Assembly (NCBI GenBank): GCA_964432875.1
Contig: CAYSPJ010000196.1
Location: 1-7,243 of the forward strand
Length of the DNA stretch: 7,243 bases
DNA from: JACJYE01 sp964432875
GTDB taxonomy: Bacteria; Bacteroidota; Bacteroidia; Chitinophagales; Saprospiraceae
Direction: 5' to 3'
Positions 1 through 6,054 of the stretch are shown here, one piece after another. The position numbers and the translations under genes were made by a program. The first letter of the stretch is position 1. Each line of letters opens with the position of its first letter. Below the pieces are notes generated by a model. It saw only the letters and a program-made list of their open reading frames with translations. It had not been told where the DNA came from and searched no databases.

Positions 1-2
1 CT

Positions 3-395
3 GCCGACCACGACCGCTTGCCCGCCAATGGCAATTCCTTCTTCCGGAAAGTCAAAATATACGAAGGCAGCGCATGCGAGCAAGCGCCGGGCGAAGATGC
101 CCAATTTGCTCCACCCTACCAATTTGAATTGGCCGGGCCCAAGCCAAGCCTGCGCATCTACCCCAACCCGGCACGCGACTGGCTGTCGCTCGAACTACAA
201 AGCCCGCAAGAAGGCGCTGCCGATATCCAGGTTTTCTCTGCTGCCGGCCAGCTCCTCGCCACCCATCGCCTGGGACTACTACCCGGCCCTAACCAACATC
301 AGCTGGATGTTTCCGGCCTGCCCGCCGGGGCTTACGTGCTGCGCATCGCCATCGGCACGGAGCTGCTGGTTGAACGGTTAAGCATCACACGTTAG
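3..395 (+). CDS. T9SS type A sorting domain protein, C-terminal fragment
   Basis: The frame is open to the left edge (ADHDR... is read from base 3), so only the last 130 residues of a larger secreted protein are visible. A TTG at 18 is in frame but is internal, not the start. From about nt 150 to the stop the protein has the hallmarks of a Por secretion system C-terminal sorting domain: the LRIYPNPARDW motif, then alternating beta-strands (ADIQVFSAAGQLL), the LDVSGLPAGAYVLRI motif, and a short final strand ending LSITR. In Bacteroidota this domain directs export through the type IX system and is removed at the cell surface. The catalytic or adhesive part lies outside the window, so the enzyme or adhesin type cannot be named. 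The family call for the C-terminus is firm. Confidence 0.93.
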   Translation, partial: ADHDRLPANGNSFFRKVKIYEGSACEQAPGEDAQFAPPYQFELAGPKPSLRIYPNPARDWLSLELQSPQEGAADIQVFSAAGQLLATHRLGLLPGPNQHQLDVSGLPAGAYVLRIAIGTELLVERLSITR

Positions 396-468
396 CACAG
401 CAGGGATACGATACGGCCTCCAGCAGTTGTTCCTTTCACCCCCCAACCATCACTCCTGCAGAGGCCTC

Positions 469-498
469 AGCGCCGGTCGATTGACCGGCGCTTTTTTT
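469..498 (+). terminator. Intrinsic (rho-independent) terminator
   Basis: A perfect 10-bp stem (AGCGCCGGTC, 469-478, pairing with GACCGGCGCT, 483-492) closes a GATT tetraloop and runs straight into seven T residues (492-498). It lies 74 nt downstream of the stop of the sorting-domain protein, in the right orientation to end that transcript. Confidence 0.93.
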
Positions 499-528
499 GC
501 TTTCAGAAACAGCCTAAACCGGTATTTA

Positions 529-650
529 GTGTCTGTCTTTATAGTCCGACAGCTGCGTTACGCTCGGCACCAAAATCCTCATTTACGGCCAGTAAACTCC
601 GGTTTTGGGGCCTTCGCAAGCCTTGCTCTCGAACTCTAAAGCTCAGACAC
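529..650. repeat. 122-bp nested palindromic (MITE/REP-like) element, copy 1
   Basis: The ends are perfect inverted repeats (GTGTCTG 529-535, CAGACAC 644-650). Inside lie matching arms in the correct nested order. TTTATAGTCCGA (538-549) pairs with TCGAACTCTAAA (629-640) at 10 of 12 positions, CCAAAA (570-575) with TTTTGG (603-608), and TTTAC (582-586) with GTAAA (592-596) around the loop GGCCA. The whole segment can therefore fold into one long interrupted hairpin. The half from 597 to 650 recurs in inverted orientation at 7135-7188 with 52 of 54 bases identical. It has no coding capacity. It resembles a non-autonomous mobile or REP-type intergenic element, but no target-site duplication is certain and the family is not identified. 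Confidence 0.75.
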
Positions 651-683
651 TTGACTAAATGACAGGCACTATTTAGCGGGCAG

Positions 684-1547
684 CTACAGCTCAAACTCCT
701 CCCCCGGCAGCAGCACGCTCAGCTCCAAGCCGCGGCCGCCGAGCAAGCCGTTGTGGGTTTTCCGGCTGCCCTGGGGGTTACGCAAGAGGATAGCCTGGTA
801 GTCGCCTACCACGCGGGCACGCCGGCCACTAACCACGATGGCCGTGGATTCGTCGATGCCGATACATAACTCAGCGGGGTGTTCGAGCGCTACGGCAATG
901 AGGCGGTTCATGCGCATGCGATAGACGAAGTGCTGATCGATGATGGTGCCGGGCAAGAGCCCCAGCCCCTCTTTGATTTCGATATTATCCGCTTCGATCG
1001 TGCGAAAGTCGCCGGTGTACTCCGGGTGCTTATGTTCGTTCCCGCTGATCATCTTGCGGCTCATGACTGCGGCGCCAGCGCTGGTGCCGGCGATGGTAGC
1101 GCCCTGGCGGTAAGCCTGGTGGATCGCCTCATACAAAGGGCTGCCCAGCACCACGTCCATAAACTTGTTCTGATCGCCCCCACTGAGGTAGATCAAGCGG
1201 GCGGAGCGCAGCGAGTCCACGGCCCCTAAGGGATAATGGCCCTTTTCAAAATGGTAAGCACGCAGGCGTTCGGCAGGCAGCCCCATATCTACAAACTGTT
1301 TGATGCCGTAGTAGGCCGCCGTATCCGGTTCGCTGCTGGCCATGGTCAGCACGATGATATGCCCGCCCTGGCTCAGGCCAGCAACCTTTATCAATTCTTC
1401 CAGCATGGCCGCGGGCCGCTTGCCGCCGCCGATGATGAATAAATGGCCAGCTGCCCCCTCCGGTGATTGGCCATACAGGCTACCCCCTGAAAAATCTGGC
1501 CCCAGGCCAAACAACAAAGATAAAAGCGCAATGCTAAGCTTATTCAT
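684..1547 (-). CDS. Exported cyanophycinase-like peptidase (family S51)
   Basis: This gene encodes 287 aa from the ATG at 1547. That start gives an N-terminal signal sequence (MNKLSIALLSLLFGLG) with no lipobox Cys. A GTG at 1580 would add 11 residues ahead of the signal and is less likely. Family S51 serine peptidases include cyanophycinase, which cuts multi-L-arginyl-poly-aspartate to beta-Asp-Arg dipeptides, and peptidase E. Numbered from the ATG, the visible motifs are GGDQ at 123-126, the nucleophile elbow GTSAGA with Ser156, DQHF with His206, and GIDE with Glu233. The His-to-Glu spacing of 27 matches my recollection of the cyanophycinase triad (Ser132/His174/Glu201 in Synechocystis). GGDQ rather than a peptidase E-type GGNT also favours cyanophycinase. 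The Arg residues 4 and 9 positions after the catalytic His fit the arginine-side-chain pocket as I recall it. The signal peptide suggests action outside the cytoplasm, on polymer from other cells. It is transcribed divergently from parA. The exact substrate is inferred. Confidence 0.88.
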   Translation of the reverse strand: MNKLSIALLSLLFGLGPDFSGGSLYGQSPEGAAGHLFIIGGGKRPAAMLEELIKVAGLSQGGHIIVLTMASSEPDTAAYYGIKQFVDMGLPAERLRAYHFEKGHYPLGAVDSLRSARLIYLSGGDQNKFMDVVLGSPLYEAIHQAYRQGATIAGTSAGAAVMSRKMISGNEHKHPEYTGDFRTIEADNIEIKEGLGLLPGTIIDQHFVYRMRMNRLIAVALEHPAELCIGIDESTAIVVSGRRARVVGDYQAILLRNPQGSRKTHNGLLGGRGLELSVLLPGEEFEL

Positions 1548-1602
1548 GGCGTTGAATAGATTGTATTTTGCAAAAAGCACCCTAAAGTACAGCTAAAAAA
1601 GC

Positions 1603-1653
1603 TATTTTTGCCTCATTGATGTACATAGATGGCAAATTTTGCCTAAATTGACG
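1603..1653 (+). promoter_or_regulatory. Candidate operator/promoter region upstream of parA
   Basis: Within the 135-bp divergent gap, a near-repeat occurs twice 31 bp apart, about three helical turns: TTTTGCCTCATTGATG (1606-1621) and TTTTGCCTAAATTGACG (1637-1653). The second copy overlaps a palindrome, GGCAAA-T-TTTGCC (1631-1643). TATTTTTG (1603-1610) matches the Bacteroidota -7 consensus TAnnTTTG, but no TTG box is well placed in front of it. AAATTTTG (1634-1641) with TTG at 1608-1610 is a weaker alternative with 23-bp spacing. Repeats placed like this are typical of operators or centromeres of partition operons that use ribbon-helix-helix proteins. The role here is inferred from position only. 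Confidence 0.4.
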
Positions 1654-1682
1654 CACTAAAAGTAACGCTAGTTAGCACGAAT

Positions 1683-2462
1683 ATGGGAAAAATATTTTCG
1701 CTTCTCAACCATAAAGGCGGTGTCGGGAAAACGACCAGCGCCATCAATATAGGTGCCGGGCTGGTAGAGTTGGGAAAAAAGGCATTGCTCATAGACCTCG
1801 ACCCGCAGGCCAACCTGACGCTTTCCCTGGGCGTATCCCGGCCATCGCAGACGATTTACGAGGCCATCCGCGGCGAATGTGAACTACTGCCGGTCACGGT
1901 AAAAGAGAACCTGGATGTGGTAGCTTCTACCCTCGACCTTTCCGGCGCGGAGATGGAGCTCATCAACGAGGCCGGCCGGGAGTATATCTTGCGCGAGTTG
2001 TTCGCCCCCATCCGCGAAGAGTATGACTATATCATCATCGATTGCCCCCCCTCGCTGGGTTTGCTCACGCTTAATGCCCTGACGAGCAGCGATTTTGTCA
2101 TCATCCCTTTACAGACGGAATTCCTCGCCCTGCAAGGCCTGGCCAAAATCAAGCAGGTCATCCAGAAGGTGAAACTACGCCTCAACAAAAACCTCCACGT
2201 CGGCGGCGTCATCGCCACGATGTACGACAACCGCAAAGTGCTCAACCGGGACGTGGTGGAAACCATCCGGAAGTACTTTGGCGAATTGGTTTTTGACACC
2301 ATGATACGCGATACCGTGGCCCTGGCCGAAGCCCCTTCTCAGCGCAAGGATATCTTCGATTACAGCCGCAATAGTTCTGGTGCTGAAGACTACCTCAACC
2401 TGTGCAAAGAAATACTGGCCCGCGCTGAAAAGATGGAAGCAGAATTGATGATGAAGCAATAA
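1683..2462 (+). CDS. parA: ParA/Soj-family partition ATPase
   Basis: This 259-aa protein has the size of a chromosomal Soj-type ParA with no N-terminal HTH extension. It shows the deviant Walker A motif KGGVGKTT (11-18, with signature Lys11 and P-loop Lys16), Walker A' IDLDPQANLT (37-46) and Walker B YIIIDCPPSLG (116-126, Asp120). ParA proteins form ATP sandwich dimers that bind DNA non-specifically. A partner protein stimulates their ATPase, and the resulting gradient moves DNA or protein cargo over the nucleoid. The ATG at 1683 directly precedes the typical first strand (MGKIFSLLNHKGG). There is no Shine-Dalgarno, as is usual in Bacteroidota. The stop is 3 nt from the start of the RHH partner gene, so the two are surely co-transcribed. 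No canonical ParB gene and no obvious parS are in the window, so the cargo is unknown. Confidence 0.95.
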   Translation: MGKIFSLLNHKGGVGKTTSAINIGAGLVELGKKALLIDLDPQANLTLSLGVSRPSQTIYEAIRGECELLPVTVKENLDVVASTLDLSGAEMELINEAGREYILRELFAPIREEYDYIIIDCPPSLGLLTLNALTSSDFVIIPLQTEFLALQGLAKIKQVIQKVKLRLNKNLHVGGVIATMYDNRKVLNRDVVETIRKYFGELVFDTMIRDTVALAEAPSQRKDIFDYSRNSSGAEDYLNLCKEILARAEKMEAELMMKQ

Positions 2463-2465
2463 CTC

Positions 2466-2969
2466 ATGAGCAAGAAAAGATTCACAGAAGGCCTGGAAAG
2501 CGTTTTTAGCACCTCGGCGGAGGATATCCTGCAAGAGGACGGCCCCCTGTTGGGGCGCGGTAAAGCGGCCTTTGAGCCCAAAGGCGACGAAAGCAGCAAA
2601 CGCTCTCATGCTAAAGATTTTTCCTCCGATCTGGAATCTTTCTTAGCCGATGCTTTCGAAAACTCATTCGAGGAGCAGATCGAACAGCGCGAACAGCAAA
2701 AACGCCCGCCGCTAGGCAGCAGCGCACAAGTAAAAAAGCGCCACCGCCGCCCCATGAGCGGCCTGGATGCCCTCATCCGCAGTACCGTCGAGCCCGAAGA
2801 CATCCAGATGCAGGATGCCAAAACCCGCCGCGTCACCATTACTTTTGATCCGAAAAAGCTTGAGAAGCTCAAGCAGATTGCCCGCCTGGAAAAAACGTAC
2901 CTGCGCGACATCATCGACGAGATTGTGGCGGAATTCCTGGATGGGTACGATAAGCAGCGGATGGGGTGA
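2466..2969 (+). CDS. ParA partner: ribbon-helix-helix protein with ParB-like boxes
   Basis: This 167-aa charged protein follows parA after 3 nt. The last 47 residues fit a ribbon-helix-helix fold: strand RRVTITF (121-127), helix A about 128-143 (PKKLEKLKQIARLEK) and helix B about 144-161 (YLRDIIDEIVAEFLDGY). RHH dimers bind DNA through the strand, as in ParG- and Omega-type partition adaptors. The first ~118 residues look disordered and hold related short boxes: RFTEGLESVFS (5-15), DFSSDLESFLA (51-61) and RPMSGLDALIRS (95-106). The first and third continue similarly into EDI plus acidic residues (19-25 and 111-117). Each of these two follows a basic cluster (KKR 3-5; KKRHRR 90-95). They resemble the GLGKGLxALI segment at the N-terminus of chromosomal ParB/Spo0J that activates ParA. 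I infer a DNA adaptor that stimulates the adjacent ParA. The RHH call rests on pattern, not on a search. A protein that links ParA to a non-DNA cargo is an alternative. Confidence 0.72.
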   Translation: MSKKRFTEGLESVFSTSAEDILQEDGPLLGRGKAAFEPKGDESSKRSHAKDFSSDLESFLADAFENSFEEQIEQREQQKRPPLGSSAQVKKRHRRPMSGLDALIRSTVEPEDIQMQDAKTRRVTITFDPKKLEKLKQIARLEKTYLRDIIDEIVAEFLDGYDKQRMG

Positions 2970-2974
2970 TGCCG

Positions 2975-3009
2975 CCGATATCGGATCGTTCCTCGCTGCC
3001 TGATCAGGC
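2975..3009. repeat. Two palindromes in the convergent gap after the parA operon
   Basis: The 51-bp space between the convergent RHH gene and the sugar transferase gene holds two perfect palindromes, CCGATATCGG (2975-2984) and GCCTGATCAGGC (2998-3009). Neither is followed by a T-run, so they are poor intrinsic terminators. They could be a weak bidirectional terminator or a protein-binding site. Confidence 0.4.
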
Positions 3010-3020
3010 CTTGTTGCCCC

Positions 3021-4451
3021 TTATTTCCCCTTCCCTTGTGCCAGCACTAAGACCGTATAGAACAGGATTTTAAAATCCAGGGCCAAAGACATGTTTTCGA
3101 TGTAAAGGATATCAAACTTGAGGCGCTGTAGCATCTGCTCCAGATTGGAGGCATAGCCGTACTTGACCTGGCCCCAGGAGGTGATACCCGGCCGCACCTT
3201 GAGCAGGTGCTTGTAGTGTGGCGCTTCCTTCATAATCAGGTCGATAAAATGTTGCCGCTCCGGGCGGGGGCCAACCAGGGACATATCGCCGCGGAGCACA
3301 TTCCAAAATTGGGGCAGCTCATCCAGGCGCCATTTGCGCATCACGCCCCCCCAGGGCGTACAGCGATTGTCTCCTTCACGGGAGAGCTGCGGGCCGTCCT
3401 TTTCCGCATCGGTGTACATGGAGCGGAATTTATAAATCAGAAAAGGCTTGCCATGCAAGCCGATGCGCTCCTGCCGGAACAGTATTGGCCCAGCAGAGGA
3501 GAAGCGCACCCGCAGGGCGATATAAGCATATAGAGGCGCCAGCAAGAGCAACATCAAAGCCGAAGCGCTGATGTCTATCAGGCGCTTGAACAGCCGCTGC
3601 CATTTGGGCATCAAGTCTTGCTGTATCTCGATGAGCACCGCCCCATAGACGTGGCTCATCTTCACATGGCCCAGCATGATGTCGTACATATCCGGGATGA
3701 TTTTGACCAGCACCTGGCCACTATAATCAAACAAGATATTGAGGATTTCCCGCAGGCGGTTGTGCTCCGAAGTCTCAATGGCAATAATCGCTTCTTCGAT
3801 ATTGTATGCTTGTAAGAGCTGCTCCAGCTCATTGATTTTACCCAACTGGGGCAAAAAAGCCGCCAATGCCTGCCCGTCGCTGCCGTTGACATCGATGAAG
3901 CCGAGGAACTTATAGCCCAAGCCTTTTTTGCGGCTCGTGATTTCCTGATATAGTTCTACCGCATTTTGGTTGCCCCCGATGATGAGGGTATTGTAGGTGA
4001 TCTCCCCCAGCTTAAGCCGCTGGCTGGCGCGGGTGAGCAGCACCATACGCACCGTAGCCGTAAAGCAGAAGTGCAGCAGGAAGAGGGTGAAGAAAGAATT
4101 GTAATAAGTGGTGTAGTTCGTCACTACATCGTCCAGGATCAGGGTAAAAAACAGGAAGAGCACGCCGAAGAAAGACAGGAAAAAGGTATGCGCCAAAGTA
4201 GCCAGGCGAGAGAGGCGGTAGATGTCCCGATACTGATCAAAAATGGAATAGAGCAAAAGCCAACCCGTAGGGATGATGAGCACCCCATACAAGAAATTCC
4301 AGTCTTGAAGCAAGCCCCAGTCTATTGCTACCCCCTCAAGCTGTTTGCGGTAAAGGAAAAAACAAGCCCAGGCCAACATCGCCGATACAAAATCCGCCGC
4401 TTGATAGAAGCGCGTGTGCTGCTTCCTGCGCCGGGTCGTGTCCTGCTGCAT
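3021..4451 (-). CDS. Polyprenyl-phosphate sugar-1-P transferase (WcaJ/CpsE-like)
   Basis: This 476-aa membrane enzyme should transfer a hexose-1-phosphate from a nucleotide sugar to undecaprenyl phosphate, the first step of exopolysaccharide or capsule repeat-unit assembly at the inner membrane. The N-terminal third has about four hydrophobic segments (roughly 20-35, 53-72, 85-107, 117-139). A Rossmann-like domain follows (NTLIIGGNQNAVELYQE, 154-170). The C-terminal bacterial sugar transferase domain begins at FKRLIDIS (288-295). It has the re-entrant membrane helix broken at Pro306, then FRQERIG (325-331), KFRSM (341-345), the catalytic Asp-Glu pair in RLDELPQ (Asp377-Glu378), GDMSLVGPRPE (388-398) and VRPGITSWGQ (419-428). 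The domain order and length match the full-length polyisoprenyl glycosylphosphotransferases. The donor sugar is not readable from sequence. The gene starts 20 nt after the lipoprotein stop and is probably the second gene of that operon. No Wzx, Wzy or other glycosyltransferases are adjacent, so this initiating enzyme is separate from a polymer gene cluster, at least on the visible side. Confidence 0.95.
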   Translation of the reverse strand: MQQDTTRRRKQHTRFYQAADFVSAMLAWACFFLYRKQLEGVAIDWGLLQDWNFLYGVLIIPTGWLLLYSIFDQYRDIYRLSRLATLAHTFFLSFFGVLFLFFTLILDDVVTNYTTYYNSFFTLFLLHFCFTATVRMVLLTRASQRLKLGEITYNTLIIGGNQNAVELYQEITSRKKGLGYKFLGFIDVNGSDGQALAAFLPQLGKINELEQLLQAYNIEEAIIAIETSEHNRLREILNILFDYSGQVLVKIIPDMYDIMLGHVKMSHVYGAVLIEIQQDLMPKWQRLFKRLIDISASALMLLLLAPLYAYIALRVRFSSAGPILFRQERIGLHGKPFLIYKFRSMYTDAEKDGPQLSREGDNRCTPWGGVMRKWRLDELPQFWNVLRGDMSLVGPRPERQHFIDLIMKEAPHYKHLLKVRPGITSWGQVKYGYASNLEQMLQRLKFDILYIENMSLALDFKILFYTVLVLAQGKGK

Positions 4452-4471
4452 AAGATTCGTTTATCGTTACC

Positions 4472-5359
4472 TCAAAAATGCAACAATTTAATGTTATCCA
4501 GCCACACATTGGCCTGTTTGGCGGTGAGCCTTCCTTCCACCACGGGGATAAAGGCTTGCATGACGATCTGATACTCTGCCTTATTGGCCTGGACGATGAC
4601 GGTGGTGAGGTTGAAGTAAATCTTGTTCCACTCCTCACGGGGCGAGAAGCCCGGCTCGTACAGCACCACCTCATTAAAAGGCAGCCCCCCTTTATCGTTG
4701 CCAACCACCCCAAAGACTACGGGTACATCCGATTTGTAATTGACCTCCAGGAAGACCAGGGGGCTGCGGGCCGTCAACTCGTCATAGCGCTGGGTGGTAG
4801 CCACCTCAAAGAATGGGTTGAGCGAATCCAGCATGATGTGCCCCGAGGCGCTGCCCTCAAACACGTCGGCATTGGATATCCGGATCTGGTCGGGCCGGCC
4901 GAGGCGCACATCCTGGAAAAGCTGGCTGCTGCGCTCGAAGTCTTCGATAAAAGCAAACTTGGCCACGTCCAGATAGCGGATCGATGGCCGGATGGTGTCC
5001 ACCTCATCAGGCTTAAGCTCTAGCGTCAGGCGGAAATCCCCGTAGTAGGGGAATAGGTCTGGAGTGGAGTTGATGCCATTCTCCTTGATGCCAGCCTGGA
5101 GGACGAGCTCGCGGCTACCCACCTCCAATACAGGTATCAAGGCCGGCAAGGTATAGGCCCCCAGAAAGCTTCCATCCACATTCAGCCACACGTCAGTGAT
5201 CCTTTCCGAGGCAGAGCCTTCGATGGCGGGGTTCGTCGTCAACCGGAAGTCCGGTACGTAAATATAAGCGGGGATATCCTCTTGCGGATTGATCACTTCA
5301 CAAGCGGCCAGGGCCAGCAGTACCGGCAGCCACCAAATCTTCATGCGCTTTTTATCCAT
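4472..5359 (-). CDS. Lipoprotein of unknown function, beta-rich
   Basis: This is 295 aa from the ATG at 5359. That start gives a clear lipoprotein signal: MDKKRMK, a hydrophobic stretch, then lipobox LAAC with Cys20, followed by EVINPQED. An upstream in-frame TTG at 5482 overlaps the predicted -7 box and would bury the signal, so it is rejected. The mature protein has an N-terminal beta-domain containing DVWLNVDGSFLGAYTLPA, reminiscent of small surface-domain repeats. A C-terminal beta-sandwich-like part starts near the FIEDFE segment and ends NVWLDNIKLLHF. It looks like a jelly-roll, carbohydrate-binding type of fold, which is inference from the strand pattern. It lies 20 nt upstream of the sugar transferase gene and has its own promoter. 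A role at the envelope linked to exopolysaccharide is plausible but unproven. No enzyme motif was seen. Confidence 0.85.
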   Translation of the reverse strand: MDKKRMKIWWLPVLLALAACEVINPQEDIPAYIYVPDFRLTTNPAIEGSASERITDVWLNVDGSFLGAYTLPALIPVLEVGSRELVLQAGIKENGINSTPDLFPYYGDFRLTLELKPDEVDTIRPSIRYLDVAKFAFIEDFERSSQLFQDVRLGRPDQIRISNADVFEGSASGHIMLDSLNPFFEVATTQRYDELTARSPLVFLEVNYKSDVPVVFGVVGNDKGGLPFNEVVLYEPGFSPREEWNKIYFNLTTVIVQANKAEYQIVMQAFIPVVEGRLTAKQANVWLDNIKLLHF

Positions 5360-5479
5360 AGCTTCTTTGTTTTTGGTTAAAGGGGGAAAGTTCAGACTGG
5401 TTGTTAAAGAAAAAACGAGCCTCCTTGCTATTCGTGATCTAACCACAACCAAAAAAAGAGGCGCGATGAAAAATGCTAA

Positions 5480-5510
5480 CAAAGGTAGGGCAAATAAATG
5501 GAAGGCCCAA
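5480..5510 (-). promoter_or_regulatory. Bacteroidota-type promoter for the lipoprotein operon
   Basis: Reading the minus strand, TTG (5510-5508) is followed after 20 bp by TACCTTTG (5487-5480). This exactly fits the Bacteroidota sigma-factor consensus of a -33 TTG and a -7 TAnnTTTG. Transcription would start near 5473, leaving a leader of about 110 nt before the ATG at 5359. Confidence 0.6.
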
Positions 5511-5577
5511 GCAAAAAGTGGAAATCACCAGCGGTGGGAGCCGGCCGAGCAGCGGGCGAGAGCCAAGCTTTTCAGCT

Positions 5578-6054
5578 TCACCCCTGGATCTCCACAAATA
5601 CCCCTTGAGCCGCTCTTTGCAGATCAGCCGGAGCAAGGCTAAGGAGCAGGCCCCGCTGGCCAGCATTGACGAAAATCCTGTCGTGCTCCAGGGCAGAGGC
5701 ATCGATGAAAACCGGATAATTTTTTTTCATCCCGATGGGTGAGCAGCCGCCGCGGATATAGCCGGTGAGGGGCTGGATATCCTTGACGGGGATGAGGGCC
5801 ATCTTTTTATTGCCGCTGGCTTTGGCCAGGGCTTTGAAATCCAGTTCGCTATCGCCAGGGACGAGGGCGACGGCCAGGCCGTTTTTATCACCCTTGGCCA
5901 CCAGCGTTTTGAAAATGCGCTCCAGCGGCAGCTGATTGGCCTGGGCGATGAGCGCTACGCTGAGGCCCTCTTCGGCATCGTAGGCGTACTCCACGGTGTC
6001 GAAGGCAATCCCCTGGCGCTCCAGGATGCGGATAGCGTTGGTTTTTTTACTCAT
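5578..6054 (-). CDS. ybaK: Cys-tRNA(Pro) deacylase, YbaK/EbsC family
   Basis: This gene encodes 158 aa from the ATG at 6054 (MSKKTNAIRILERQG), almost the length of E. coli YbaK. A longer reading frame to 6135 would lie inside the upstream MOSC gene and adds no recognisable sequence. YbaK hydrolyses cysteine wrongly attached to tRNA-Pro by prolyl-tRNA synthetase and acts in trans in the cytoplasm. Visible family features are IFKTLVAK (47-54) with the conserved active-site lysine Lys49, LVPGDSELDFKALAK (64-78), and the substrate-pocket loop GYIRGGCSPIGMKK (98-111). The start overlaps the end of the MOSC gene by 8 nt (ATGAGTAA shared), so translational coupling is likely. It is the last gene of the three-gene minus-strand operon. 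Confidence 0.95.
   Translation of the reverse strand: MSKKTNAIRILERQGIAFDTVEYAYDAEEGLSVALIAQANQLPLERIFKTLVAKGDKNGLAVALVPGDSELDFKALAKASGNKKMALIPVKDIQPLTGYIRGGCSPIGMKKNYPVFIDASALEHDRIFVNAGQRGLLLSLAPADLQRAAQGVFVEIQG

Larger units (their letters stand above)
396..683. other. Intergenic region: terminator plus palindromic repeat
   Basis: This 288-bp gap between a + gene and a converging - gene holds the terminator (469-498) and the 122-bp palindromic element (529-650). An open frame at 427-639 runs across both and has no protein character. An extra ATTTAG-type inverted pair (CTAAAT 655-660, ATTTAG 671-676) lies between the repeat and the cyanophycinase stop and may help end that gene's transcript. 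No RNA gene was recognised. Confidence 0.7.

Noticed and set aside
427..639. A 70-codon open frame on the + strand after the sorting-domain gene
   Set aside because: It runs through the intrinsic terminator and the palindromic repeat, and its product has no protein-like pattern.
1548..1580. GTG at 1580 as start of the cyanophycinase gene
   Set aside because: It would place 11 residues before a clean signal peptide that begins at the ATG at 1547.
1548..3020. Canonical parS site (TGTTTCACGTGAAACA-like) or a ParB gene near parA
   Set aside because: I looked for both and saw neither in the window.
4478..5023. Long + strand open frame (181 codons) inside the lipoprotein gene, with similar antisense frames at 3966-4571 and 2175-2609
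   Set aside because: They lie opposite well-supported genes, show no domain or signal, and are expected by chance at this GC content.
5419..5462. GCCTC/GAGGC pair followed by a T-run in the lipoprotein leader, read as a possible attenuator
   Set aside because: The stem is only 5 bp with a loop of over 30 nt. It is too weak to claim.
5360..5482. TTG at 5482 as start of the lipoprotein gene
   Set aside because: The codon overlaps the predicted -7 promoter element and would put about 41 residues before the lipoprotein signal.
5563..5577. AAGCT-GAAA-AGCTT hairpin just after ybaK as a terminator
   Set aside because: The stem is short and AT-rich and no T-run follows it on the minus strand.
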